The notes under the pieces are model-generated. The model saw nothing but the letters and a program-made list of their open reading frames with translations. It ran no database searches and was not told the origin of the DNA. A DNA stretch of 64,000 nucleotides from Pseudolabrys sp035718275 (GTDB lineage: Bacteria; Pseudomonadota; Alphaproteobacteria; Rhizobiales; Xanthobacteraceae), in the NCBI GenBank assembly GCA_035718275.1, contig DASTHI010000010.1, positions 62,001 to 126,000 of the forward strand, read 5' to 3'. The translations under genes and the position numbers were made by a program. Shown here in pieces: positions 7,871 through 16,425 of the stretch; the stretch's first letter is position 1; every line of letters begins with the position of its first letter.

Positions 7871-9541
7871 TCAGCTCGCCGCCTTGATCAGTCGATCCGC
7901 AGCAGCGCGAGCTTCCTTCGTGATCTCGGCACCCGCGAGCATGCGGGCCACCTCCTCGCGCCGGCGTTCCGCCGCGAGTTCGGTAACGCGGGTTGCAACG
8001 CGTTTGCCTTTTTCCAGTGCATCCTTGCTGATGAGATAGTGATGACTGGCACGTGCCGCCACTTGCGGTGCATGCGTGACCGCCAGCACCTGCACGCCGC
8101 GCGCGAGTCTGGCGAGCCGCATGCCGATGGCATCGGCCACCGCGCCGCCAACGCCGGTGTCAATTTCATCGAATACCAACGTAGGCGCCGAGCCGCGGTC
8201 AGCCAGCACGACTTTCAGCGCGAGCAAGAATCTCGCCAATTCGCCGCCGGATGCAACCTTCATCAGGGGCCCGGGCCGCGTACCGGGATTGGTCTGCACC
8301 CAGAATTCCACGCGGTCGATTCCGTGGGCTCCGGCGACCGTGGTACCGCTGTCGATCTCGGTTGAGAACTTTGCGCGATCGAGCTTCAGCGGCCCGAGTT
8401 CTCCGTTGACGGCTTTCTCCAACGCGATCGCAGTCTTCTTGCGCAGTTTCGAGAGCGCCTCGGCAGCGCTGCGATAAGCCGCTTCGGCTTCTGCCGCGCT
8501 TGCCTCCAGGAGCTTGAGTTTATCCTCGCCTGCATCGATCAGCGCGACGTCCGCATTATATCTGCTGGCGAGAGCGGAAAGTTCGTCGACTGGCACGTTG
8601 TATTTACGGCCCGCAGCTCGCAACGCGAACAAGCGTTCTTCCATCCGTTCGAGTTCGACCGGATCAAAATCTGCGGTGCGAAGTGCGAACTCCAGGTGCG
8701 CGCGAGTCTCCTCGAGCGCATTCAATGCGACGTCGAGCGCTTTGACTGCCGGCTCGATAAGACCGGGCGCTTGTTGAGCCCGCCGCTCCAGCCGCCTGAT
8801 AACACCCGAGAGCGCAGGCACTGCCGAGGCGCTGCCGGCAATAGTCTCGTGAGCTTCCTGCAGCTCCTCTGCAACCTTTTCCGCCTGCATCATTGCCGCA
8901 CGCCGATTTGCAAGGCTTGTCTCCTCGCCGGGCTGCGGCGAAAGCTTGTTCAGTTCCTCAATCGCATGCCGCAGCCATTCACCTTCGCGATTGGCACGCT
9001 CCACCGTAGCGCGATGAGAATCGACCGCTGTGCGGGCATCCCTGGCTATGTGCCAGCGCTTCCCGACTTCGGCCGCTGCGCTTTCGAGATCGCCGAATGC
9101 GTCAAGCAGTCGCCGATGAGTGGCGACATCAGTGAGTGCACGCTCGTCGTGTTGACCGTGAATCTCGACCAAAGCGCTGCCGAGTTGCTTGAGCACCTGA
9201 ATGCTCACAGGCACATCATTCACAAAAGCACGCGTTCGCCCATCAGCAAGCTGCACGCGTCGCAGTATGAGCTGATCCTCTTTCGGAATATTTTCTGCAG
9301 CAAGTAACGCCAAGGCGGGATGTTCGGACGCAAGCTCAAATACTGCGGTGACCTGTCCCTGCTCGACGCCTTGCCTGACCAGCGTTTGGTCTCCTCGCCC
9401 ACCCAAAGCCAATGCGAACGCGTCAAGCAGAATAGATTTTCCGGCACCCGTTTCGCCGGTCAAGACCGACAGACCACCGGCGAAATCGATATCAAGCTTG
9501 TCAATCAATACGATGTCGCGAATAGACAGCCTGGAAAGCAT
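7871..9541 (-). CDS. recN: DNA repair ATPase RecN
   Basis: This 556-residue SMC-like ATPase helps hold and process DNA ends during double-strand break repair. It has an N-terminal Walker A GETGAGKS and a QGQVTAVFEL region, then a long central coiled coil (about 150-370) rich in Ala, Glu and Arg, and finally Walker B LVFDEIDTGVGG with the preceding ASGGELARF signature. I place the start at ATG 9541, 12 bases after an AGAGGTG; a GTG 15 bases further upstream overlaps that site. It is followed by ligA with an 11-base gap and preceded by bamD across a 179-base gap that contains a hairpin. Confidence 0.96.
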   Translation of the reverse strand: MLSRLSIRDIVLIDKLDIDFAGGLSVLTGETGAGKSILLDAFALALGGRGDQTLVRQGVEQGQVTAVFELASEHPALALLAAENIPKEDQLILRRVQLADGRTRAFVNDVPVSIQVLKQLGSALVEIHGQHDERALTDVATHRRLLDAFGDLESAAAEVGKRWHIARDARTAVDSHRATVERANREGEWLRHAIEELNKLSPQPGEETSLANRRAAMMQAEKVAEELQEAHETIAGSASAVPALSGVIRRLERRAQQAPGLIEPAVKALDVALNALEETRAHLEFALRTADFDPVELERMEERLFALRAAGRKYNVPVDELSALASRYNADVALIDAGEDKLKLLEASAAEAEAAYRSAAEALSKLRKKTAIALEKAVNGELGPLKLDRAKFSTEIDSGTTVAGAHGIDRVEFWVQTNPGTRPGPLMKVASGGELARFLLALKVVLADRGSAPTLVFDEIDTGVGGAVADAIGMRLARLARGVQVLAVTHAPQVAARASHHYLISKDALEKGKRVATRVTELAAERRREEVARMLAGAEITKEARAAADRLIKAAS

Positions 9542-9624
9542 CGCGCGCCCAAACACCTCTCATGCCGGACTATGCGCCGGTCACACCTTCCGTCGTAATC
9601 GCATCATCAAAGACGGGGATCGGA

Positions 9625-9652
9625 GTGGAAGCTGAGTCTGCTCGGCTTCCAC
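9625..9652. repeat. Hairpin with 12-bp stem between bamD and recN
   Basis: GTGGAAGCTGAG at 9625-9636 faces CTCGGCTTCCAC at 9641-9652 across a TCTG loop. On the plus-strand RNA the one imperfect position is a U-G wobble; on the minus-strand RNA (the transcribed one) it becomes an A-C mismatch. No run of T follows on either strand, so it is not a standard terminator. It may be an RNA stability or processing element between bamD and recN. Confidence 0.5.
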
Positions 9653-9720
9653 AGCTTAATGAGCGAGTGACTTAAACTAAGTTGGGGTGACAGGCCCATT
9701 AGAGAAACTGCGTTTAGGCC

Positions 9721-10581
9721 TCAGCCCAAGCCGACCTTCTTGAAGGCCTTGCTGATCCAGGAATTCTTGTTCTCGGAGGGCTCAACCCCGCCATTCTTCA
9801 CAAGCGCGTAGGCGTGCTTGTACCAATTGCTATCCGGAAAATTGTGCCCGAGAACCGCGGCAGCAGTCTGCGCCTCCTCCGTGATTCCGAGCGCCATGTA
9901 GCTCTCGGTAAGCCGCATGAGGGCTTCTTCGACGTGGCGTGTGGTTTGATACCGCGTCACAACCACTTTAAAACGGTTGATGGCGCCGGTGTAATCCTTC
10001 TTGTCCAGGTAATACCGTCCAATCTGCATTTCCTTGCCGGCGAGCTGATCCCGCGCCACTTCGACCTTTTGCTTGGCGCTATTTGCATATTCGCTCGTCG
10101 GGTATTTTCGGATCACCTCATCGAGCGCAGCCAAGGCCTTTTCAGTGCGTGCCTGATCGCGGGTGATGTCTGGAATCTCATCGAAATAGGATGAGGCGAT
10201 CAGGAACTGCGCATAGGCCGCATCCGGGCTGCCAGGATGCAACGTGATGTAGCGCTTTGCGGCGTTGATGCAGTCGTCGTATTCGCCGGCTTGGTAATAG
10301 GCATAGGAGGTCATGATCAGAGATTTACGAGCCCACTCCGAATATGGATGCTGACGATCGACTTCCTCGAACTTTTTGACTGCTTCCCGCGGATCTTTTT
10401 TTGCATTCAGAAGATAGAGCCCCTCATTGTAGAGCCGGTCTGCCGGCTCATCAGGAGCCAGATCCTCTTTCTTTGCGAAAAGATCGAAGCTGCTGCACGC
10501 ACCCAGGCTTGCTGCGAGGACTGCGATCGCCACGGGCCGCAGGAGATGTCTCAAGCGCGAGAGCATGAGTTGCCTGATCAT
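9721..10581 (-). CDS. bamD: Outer membrane assembly lipoprotein BamD
   Basis: This 286-residue lipoprotein is a component of the BAM complex that inserts beta-barrel proteins. A GGAGG 9 bases upstream selects ATG 10581 over upstream candidates. The N-terminus then reads as a basic stretch, a hydrophobic segment and a lipobox LGAC with lipidated Cys29. The rest is a run of TPR-like helices, with YNEGLYLLNAKKDPREAVKK opening the first and family-typical YYQAGEYDDC, QFLIASSYFDEI and ESYMALG repeats. It lies downstream of lpxC on the same strand, a common alphaproteobacterial order. Confidence 0.95.
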   Translation of the reverse strand: MIRQLMLSRLRHLLRPVAIAVLAASLGACSSFDLFAKKEDLAPDEPADRLYNEGLYLLNAKKDPREAVKKFEEVDRQHPYSEWARKSLIMTSYAYYQAGEYDDCINAAKRYITLHPGSPDAAYAQFLIASSYFDEIPDITRDQARTEKALAALDEVIRKYPTSEYANSAKQKVEVARDQLAGKEMQIGRYYLDKKDYTGAINRFKVVVTRYQTTRHVEEALMRLTESYMALGITEEAQTAAAVLGHNFPDSNWYKHAYALVKNGGVEPSENKNSWISKAFKKVGLG

Positions 10582-10788
10582 GGCTGTAAGCCTCCAGGGC
10601 GCATTGTTCCCGGCCATGAAAGTCTGGAGCCACTCATATGGGCGAACGTATCGCTTCCCCTGGTCCTGCGGCACCCCCGGTGCACGCTATGCACGGCTGT
10701 GTATCCGAAAATACGTGATCCCGCCATGCGATTAAGCCGGCATTCGGCCGGCATTAAGGCGAAGCTCGGGACGAAATACCGATGATTT

Positions 10789-11742
10789 TCAGGACACTTC
10801 GGGGCCATAGGCCGGTGCGACGAGCCCGGTAATCACGTCGGCACGGCCACGTGCACGGCGTGCGGGTTCAACCGCTTCGACCACCCGCCAAGCGGACGGG
10901 TCGGCCATCAGTGCAGATAAAACGGCGTGATTGAGCTTGTGTCCTCCGCGCACGGTCCTGTACAGGGCCAGCAATGGCTGCCCAGCAAGCGCCAAATCCC
11001 CTATTGCATCGAGCACTTTGTGGCGCACGAACTCGTCCGAAAAGCGGAGGCCCTCCGGATTCAGTATTCGATCCTCACTGACGACTAGCGTGTTCTCGAA
11101 CGAGGCCCCGAGCGCGTAACCGGCAGTCCACAGCTTTGCAACGTCACGCATGAAGCCGAACGTACGGGCGCGCGCGATTTCCCTGCGGAAAGACTCTGGC
11201 TCGACTTCGACTGAAATTTCCTGTTTCCCGATCAGCGGATGATCAAAATCGATTTCGGCCTCGACTCTGAACCCGTGCTCATAAGGCCGCAATTCGCCGT
11301 ATGCGTTTCCCTTGCCGACAATCACCGGCTTGATGACTTCGATATAACGGCGCGGCAAGGCCCGGGTAGTAAGACCGGCCTGATCGATCGCGTCGACGAA
11401 TGCGGCCGCGCTCCCGTCCATGATCGGTACTTCCGGCCCGTCGATCTCGATCACGACATTGTCGACATACAGGCCGCGCAAAGCTGCCAACAGGTGTTCG
11501 GCAGTCGAGCACAGAGGCCCTCTCGCATCGCCCAGCACGGTGGCAAACTCGGTGGCGGTCACGGCGCGTACATCGGCCCGGATTTCCCGCTCGATCGAGC
11601 CGTCGGTGCTCACACGCTGAAAAATGATCCCGGTATCGTCATCTGCCGGATGCAGAGTAAGCGTGACGGGGAGTCCGGAATGGACCCCGATGCCTGAGAC
11701 GGCAATCTGATGGCGTAGCGTTGTCTGCTTAGCGCCCTTCAT
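10789..11742 (-). CDS. lpxC: UDP-3-O-acyl-N-acetylglucosamine deacetylase
   Basis: This 317-residue zinc enzyme catalyses the first committed step of lipid A synthesis. Expected zinc ligands are His83 in STAEHLLA, His241 in RHKVLDAIGD and Asp245, with the general acid His268 in GGHKLNHAV. Length matches the family. It follows ftsZ at the end of the division cluster but is separated from it by a terminator and a 413-base gap, so it probably has its own promoter. An AAAAAGGTAG sits directly before the ATG. No degradation tag can be judged from sequence alone. Confidence 0.97.
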   Translation of the reverse strand: MKGAKQTTLRHQIAVSGIGVHSGLPVTLTLHPADDDTGIIFQRVSTDGSIEREIRADVRAVTATEFATVLGDARGPLCSTAEHLLAALRGLYVDNVVIEIDGPEVPIMDGSAAAFVDAIDQAGLTTRALPRRYIEVIKPVIVGKGNAYGELRPYEHGFRVEAEIDFDHPLIGKQEISVEVEPESFRREIARARTFGFMRDVAKLWTAGYALGASFENTLVVSEDRILNPEGLRFSDEFVRHKVLDAIGDLALAGQPLLALYRTVRGGHKLNHAVLSALMADPSAWRVVEAVEPARRARGRADVITGLVAPAYGPEVS

Positions 11743-12105
11743 CTACCTTTTTCCGCCGGCCCCAATCATGCCGGACGGCCCCATCCCCCGTGGCCCGTAA
11801 GGGGCCACATTTCCGCCTTCTCTGATCCGCTTCTCCAGCGGAGGAGCGGCCAATCCCCAGCGACTCAAAATCCTTTTTCGTGCTGGAACTTAGGCCATTA
11901 ACGCGGCCTGCTCCAACTCACGCTTTCTTACTGACTGTTACCCTTTTTCGCCGCAATCGTCGGCAAACCGACGCAATTCGCCTGACGCAGCAGACCAAGA
12001 CGCGGTCACTTGTGTTCAAAATGAAGCAGAGCCAAATACCGTTTTCGCTGATACGTCAAAAAATCTAGTAAATTCAGCCGCCTACAAAGACGCTATAAAA
12101 AGACA
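11743..12105. other. Long leader/promoter region of lpxC, no gene seen
   Basis: About 360 bases separate the ftsZ terminator from lpxC, with no gene I can support on either strand; a 62-codon plus-strand frame here has no ribosome binding site. The stretch next to lpxC is GC-rich and contains a hairpin at 11790-11808 (GTGGCCC and GGGCCAC around a 5-base loop). The distal half is AT-richer, as expected for a promoter. I cannot fix a -35/-10 pair. Confidence 0.5.
11790..11808 (-). repeat. Hairpin in the lpxC 5' leader
   Basis: GTGGCCC (11790-11796) and GGGCCAC (11802-11808) form a perfect 7-bp GC-rich stem with loop GTAAG, roughly 50 bases before the lpxC start codon. The sequence downstream on the transcribed strand is G-rich rather than T-rich, so it is not a simple terminator. 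A role in mRNA structure or translation control is possible but unproven. Confidence 0.4.
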
Positions 12106-12138
12106 AAGGCCCCGCTTTCTGACCAAAAGCGGGGCCTT
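12106..12138 (-). terminator. Intrinsic terminator of the dcw cluster, after ftsZ
   Basis: A perfect 13-bp inverted repeat, AAGGCCCCGCTTT (12106-12118) and AAAGCGGGGCCTT (12126-12138), surrounds a 7-base loop. In the direction of ftsZ transcription the stem is followed by TGTCTTTTTATA. It begins 17 bases after the ftsZ stop. This is the clearest terminator in the window and marks the end of the division operon. Confidence 0.92.
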
Positions 12139-12155
12139 AGCACATTCATCGAACC

Positions 12156-13823
12156 TCAATTTGCCTGCCGGCGCAGGAAGGCGGGGATATCAAGGTGATC
12201 GTCTTCCCCCGAATTATTCACAGATGAAGCGCGCCCGTGCATATCGAGACCATGCGGAGCCGTCCGGCGGGCGAACTCAGATATCGGTTCTACTGGCCGA
12301 CCCTCGGGATGACGTGCCGTCGGCCGCTGCTGCGGGCGGTCGAATTGCGGCATAGGGCGCGCCGGCCTCGGCATAGGTGCAGTCTCGCCTTCGGCGCGCC
12401 GACCAAGTCCTACGGAGGCGAGTCGCTGCATGAGGCTCATGCGCCGCTTCTCGGGGTGTTCGTCGCCGAGTTCGCCACGCTGAGCGCGAATCTCGTTCTG
12501 GGCGGGTAGAGGCAATTCGTCCACGCGCGGCATGCGCGGGGGCCGTCCCGCGCGTTCAGGCGCCGGCGGAATGAACGCGGCGGGCATGGCCGGTTCGATA
12601 ACAGGGACCTCCGATTGGGAGGGTTCGATCAGCGAAGGCTTGATCGGCATGGGTCGAATGGAGACCTCTTCGCCGGGGCCAGACGGCAGGATTGCGGCAG
12701 CAACCGCAGCCTGGGCGGCCGATTCAATTGATGGAGCCACCTGCGCCGCAGGCGCACTACGCTCGACCCGATCCGTCAATCTCCGGCTGTCGGTTCGTAT
12801 CTTGCCGGCGAGCTCTCGCAAAGCCGTTTCTGCCGGCTGTGAAGCCCGGATTGTACCAGTGTTGTCGATGCCAGTAGCAACGACTGAGACACGGATTATG
12901 CCCTCGAGGGTTTCGTCAAAAGTCGCGCCAACGATAATGTTGGCCTCTTGATCGACCTCCTCACGTATCCGGGTGGCAGCCTCATCGACTTCATAAAGAG
13001 TCAAATCCCTGCCGCCAGTGATTGAGATCAGGAGCCCTCGTGCGCCCTTCATTGACGCATCGTCGATCAGCGGGTTCGAAATTGCCGCTTCGGCGGCTGT
13101 GAGCGCTCGTTTTTCGCCGGACGCCTCGCCGGTGCCCATCATGGCTTTGCCCATCTCGCGCATCACGGCACGAACATCGGCAAAGTCCAGATTGATAAGC
13201 CCTTCCTTCACCATCAGATCGGTGATGCAGGCCACGCCAGAATACAGGACCTGGTCGGCCATCGCGAAAGCATCAGCAAAGGTTGTTTTTTCATTCGCTA
13301 CCCGGAAGAGATTCTGGTTCGGAATGATGAGCAGCGTGTCCACTACCTTCTGCAGCTCGATAATTCCAGCTTCCGCATAGCGCATTCGGCGCTGACCTTC
13401 GAAGTGAAAGGGCTTTGTCACCACGCCCACGGTGAGGATGCCCAATTCACGCGCCGCCTTGGCGACGATCGGTGCAGCGCCGGTCCCGGTGCCGCCACCC
13501 ATGCCTGCCGTCACAAACACCATGTGCGCGCCAGTGAGGTGATCGCGGATTTCGTCCATGACCTCTTCGGCCGCGGCCCGCCCAACTTCGGGCTGTGATC
13601 CCGCCCCGAGACCCTCAGTGACCTGCGCACCCATCTGGATGATTCGTTCGGCCTTCGACATGGTGAGCGCCTGAGCGTCCGTATTGGCGACCACAAAATC
13701 GACGCCCTGCAGACCAGCCGCAATCATGTTGTTCACAGCATTGCCGCCGGCCCCTCCGACGCCAAAAACCGTGATGCGAGGTCTCATCTCGCGAATATCA
13801 GGAATTGTTAGGTTGATTGTCAT
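12156..13823 (-). CDS. ftsZ: Cell division GTPase FtsZ
   Basis: This 555-residue tubulin homologue polymerises into the Z-ring at midcell. The GTPase core occupies about 14-325, with FGVGGAGGNAVNNM near the start and the tubulin signature GGGTGTGAAP near 110. A long Pro/Arg-rich linker (about 330-540) follows, typical in length for Rhizobiales, and then the conserved C-terminal peptide DIPAFLRRQ that binds FtsA. GAGG sits 6 bases before the ATG. It is the last gene of the cluster, 97 bases after ftsA. The bases between are GC-rich, with repeated gccgccggcc units. Confidence 0.98.
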   Translation of the reverse strand: MTINLTIPDIREMRPRITVFGVGGAGGNAVNNMIAAGLQGVDFVVANTDAQALTMSKAERIIQMGAQVTEGLGAGSQPEVGRAAAEEVMDEIRDHLTGAHMVFVTAGMGGGTGTGAAPIVAKAARELGILTVGVVTKPFHFEGQRRMRYAEAGIIELQKVVDTLLIIPNQNLFRVANEKTTFADAFAMADQVLYSGVACITDLMVKEGLINLDFADVRAVMREMGKAMMGTGEASGEKRALTAAEAAISNPLIDDASMKGARGLLISITGGRDLTLYEVDEAATRIREEVDQEANIIVGATFDETLEGIIRVSVVATGIDNTGTIRASQPAETALRELAGKIRTDSRRLTDRVERSAPAAQVAPSIESAAQAAVAAAILPSGPGEEVSIRPMPIKPSLIEPSQSEVPVIEPAMPAAFIPPAPERAGRPPRMPRVDELPLPAQNEIRAQRGELGDEHPEKRRMSLMQRLASVGLGRRAEGETAPMPRPARPMPQFDRPQQRPTARHPEGRPVEPISEFARRTAPHGLDMHGRASSVNNSGEDDHLDIPAFLRRQAN

Positions 13824-13920
13824 GTCTGCCTCAATGATTGCACGGACGACGAGGCGCGAAGGCTCGCCGCCGGCCGAGGCCGGTCCGCCGCCGGCCGGTG
13901 CCTGGTTCCGAGTGTGAAGG

Positions 13921-15243
13921 TCAGAAGCTTTCGCGTAGCCATCGTCCGACCCGTGCCATGTAACCGCCGGTTCCTGTCATCAATTGCCGCGTTCGCCGCG
14001 GTTCGAAATGTTCGAGATGGGCTGCCTGTGGAAACACGAGCAGGCCTGCCGCCACTGCGAAGGCGGGGCCTTTTGCTGCCTCGGGTAAGCCGGCAAAGCC
14101 AAGCGGTCGCCCGATGCGCACCGGGCGGCGGAGGATTTGGGCTGCGAGGTCGGCCAGTCCGGTGAGTTGGCTGGCACCTCCAGTCAATACGATCGTGCCG
14201 CGTGGTTCCGCCCCAAATGGCGAGGCTGCCAGCCGATCGCGGAGCATTTCCAGAATCTCCTCGACCCTAGGCCTGACGATACGCACGAGAGAGGCGCGCG
14301 ACACAAATTGTGGCGGCTCACGTCCGTCCTGATCGACCGGCGGCACTGCAATCATGTCCCGTTCATCCGATCCCCCAGTCAAAACACTGCCATAAATCAC
14401 TTTGATTCGCTCTGCGTCGGACACACGAGTGTTGAGGCCGCGGGCGAGATCAAGCGTGACGTGGTGACCGCCAAGGGCAAAACCATCGGCGTGGACGAAC
14501 TGGCCTCGGGAAAATACCGCCAAACTCGTCGTGCCGGCTCCCATCTCGACGGTCGCGACACCCAAGTCAGCCTCGTCATCGGCAAGCGCCGCAAGACCAG
14601 CCACATAGGGTGACGAAACCACCGCCTCCACGTCCAGATGGCTTCGCTCGACCGTCAGCATGAGATTGCGGACGGTCGCCACATCGGCGGTGACTATATG
14701 CATGTCCACGCCCAGTTGGTGGCCCAGCATGCCCCTTGGCTCTCGAATCCCGGAGGCGGCGTCGACGCTATATCCAATCGGCAGAGAGTGGAGCACAGCC
14801 CTCCCGTCCCGCACGGAATGGCGACTCGCCGCCGCGAGGACGCGGCCAATGTCCGCATCCGTCACGGATCCGCCTCTGATGTCGATATTCGCCATGAAAC
14901 GATCACTGCCGAGCCGTCCACCGGATAGCGAGACAATCACGGATTCCAGCTGTACGCCGGCGGTGTTCTCGGCGATATCGATCGCGTGCCGGACCATTTC
15001 CTCCGCTTCGGCCAGGTCGACAACCGCGCCGCCTTTCATCCCGCTTGCGGCCGTGTGGGCAAATCCCAACAGCCGGATGTTGTGACTCCTTCGCCGCAGG
15101 ACATCCTGCGGTGGTTGCGGCTCGAGCCGAGCGACAAGACAAACAATCTTGCTCGTTCCAACGTCGAGCGCTGCAATGATCACCGCACGCCTGGGCGAAA
15201 CCGGCCTCATCTTCGGAGTAAGACCGAACCGCAATACGGTCAT
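13921..15243 (-). CDS. ftsA: Cell division protein FtsA
   Basis: This 440-residue actin-like ATPase tethers FtsZ filaments to the membrane. It starts with an extended N-terminus and then the phosphate-binding ALDVGTSKIVCLVARL. The 1C domain follows (about 105-185), with the actin-type VEMGAGTTSLAVF and a late IVLTGGASQLTGL adenosine motif. The C-terminal end, GGYMARVGRWLRESF, is an amphipathic membrane-targeting helix. The start codon overlaps the ftsQ stop as ATGA at 15240-15243, which suggests translational coupling. Confidence 0.97.
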   Translation of the reverse strand: MTVLRFGLTPKMRPVSPRRAVIIAALDVGTSKIVCLVARLEPQPPQDVLRRRSHNIRLLGFAHTAASGMKGGAVVDLAEAEEMVRHAIDIAENTAGVQLESVIVSLSGGRLGSDRFMANIDIRGGSVTDADIGRVLAAASRHSVRDGRAVLHSLPIGYSVDAASGIREPRGMLGHQLGVDMHIVTADVATVRNLMLTVERSHLDVEAVVSSPYVAGLAALADDEADLGVATVEMGAGTTSLAVFSRGQFVHADGFALGGHHVTLDLARGLNTRVSDAERIKVIYGSVLTGGSDERDMIAVPPVDQDGREPPQFVSRASLVRIVRPRVEEILEMLRDRLAASPFGAEPRGTIVLTGGASQLTGLADLAAQILRRPVRIGRPLGFAGLPEAAKGPAFAVAAGLLVFPQAAHLEHFEPRRTRQLMTGTGGYMARVGRWLRESF

Positions 15244-16190
15244 GCCTCGCCTCCCCTCGGCCGACCCAACTTCTTTGACTTTTCGTTTTCCTTAAGGGCC
15301 CCCTCGCGGTCGGCGGCCGCTGACTCCGACTGCCGCACAACGACCCGGTCAGGAAGACGCAGATCGATTGCAACGACGTCGCGTGAAAGGATCTTTCTCG
15401 TCCGATCGAGCTCGATAAGCTTTTCGAGCGCAAACGCGGGCTGTGCCTGCGGTAGCAGCACTTCGACGCTGCCTTTCAGATGCAAGTTCCATCGCCTTTC
15501 CGCGACGAGCACCGATGATTTGGTCAGGCGCGTGATCGCGGGATATCTCGCAAGAATTGCGAGAAAGTCCCGGGCGGCCTCATCCGCGCCCGCGCCCACC
15601 ACAAGGGGAAGTCCGGAGAAGCGGGCGGGAACGTTTTCTTCGAGCACCGCGCCGTCATCGGCGATCAGACGAATTCGACCGTCTTTCTGCCAAAGTGCAA
15701 AAGGCCGGCGCTCCCTGATCTCGATGCGGAGGCGATCTGGATACAGTTTGAGGACGGTGGCGTCGGCAATCCAGGGACTGCTCATCAGGCGTGCTCGTGC
15801 CCGGGCAGCGTCGAGAAACACCAGCGAGGAATGCTCGCTTATGCCGGCAAGCAACAGAATGCGGTCTCGATCGACCTCATGCTCTCCCGTAATGGCCACT
15901 TCGGTGATGCGAAAGCCGACCCTATTGGCAGCTCCGTCACATAGATTTTGCAGGTTTTCAAAGAATTGCGGCGCATGTCCGCCAACGAGGACGCCGTAGC
16001 CGACACTCGCGAGAAGTAAAAGGGTGGCGGCGGACGAGCCGACACCCGGCGGGATGTCCAATCTCAGAAGCACGTTCGCGCAGCGGCGTAAAGTTCGAAA
16101 GTGCTGCCACCCAGAGACGCGCAGCCAAAGCGCCGACGCCGAGCGGCGCCCTCTAGTGCGCGATCCTGCCAGGCGGTTGCGAGCTTCCAT
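15240..16190 (-). CDS. ftsQ: Cell division protein FtsQ
   Basis: This 316-residue bitopic protein links early and late divisome components. From the chosen start it has a basic cytoplasmic N-terminus, one membrane segment (about 50-70, ATLLLLASVGYGVLVGG), a POTRA domain (FRITEVAITGEHEVDRDRIL through LKLYPDRLRIEIRERRPFA) and the FtsQ beta domain, ending in a charged tail. The frame is open a further 159 bases upstream, but ATG 16190 gives a normal N-terminus. No clear ribosome binding site is seen. The gene sits 235 bases after ddl, enough room for an internal promoter. Confidence 0.92.
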   Translation of the reverse strand: MEARNRLAGSRTRGRRSASALWLRVSGWQHFRTLRRCANVLLRLDIPPGVGSSAATLLLLASVGYGVLVGGHAPQFFENLQNLCDGAANRVGFRITEVAITGEHEVDRDRILLLAGISEHSSLVFLDAARARARLMSSPWIADATVLKLYPDRLRIEIRERRPFALWQKDGRIRLIADDGAVLEENVPARFSGLPLVVGAGADEAARDFLAILARYPAITRLTKSSVLVAERRWNLHLKGSVEVLLPQAQPAFALEKLIELDRTRKILSRDVVAIDLRLPDRVVVRQSESAAADREGALKENEKSKKLGRPRGGEA

Positions 16191-16382
16191 CACGAATGAC
16201 AGCCCGAACTTGATTGTGGAAGCGCACGCAATTCCTGCACCGAATGTGACCCCGTTCCAGTCCGAATCGGCATCTGACGAAACACTCACTCCAATGCCGC
16301 AGGTGCAGTCCGCTAACGCACGCACGCGGTCGCGGCGGCACGCACGCAACGCCCCGCCCTCGCCTAGTTTTCAGGCCTATTG

Positions 16383-16397
16383 GTAAATGATTAGTAA
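16383..16397 (-). promoter_or_regulatory. Possible degenerate CtrA-like site upstream of ftsQ
   Basis: Read on the minus strand, the ddl-ftsQ gap contains TTAC-N7-TTACC. The spacing matches the CtrA response-regulator consensus TTAA-N7-TTAA, with one mismatch in each half. CtrA control of an ftsQA promoter is known in Caulobacter. The local sequence is unusually AT-rich for this window. The match is imperfect and single, so this is a suggestion only. Confidence 0.25.
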
Positions 16398-16425
16398 AAT
16401 TTGAACGATTTCGATTCGGCGTCGC

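Noticed and set aside
9625..9652. bamD-recN hairpin as an intrinsic terminator
   Set aside because: There is no T run on either side, and the transcribed strand carries a mismatch.
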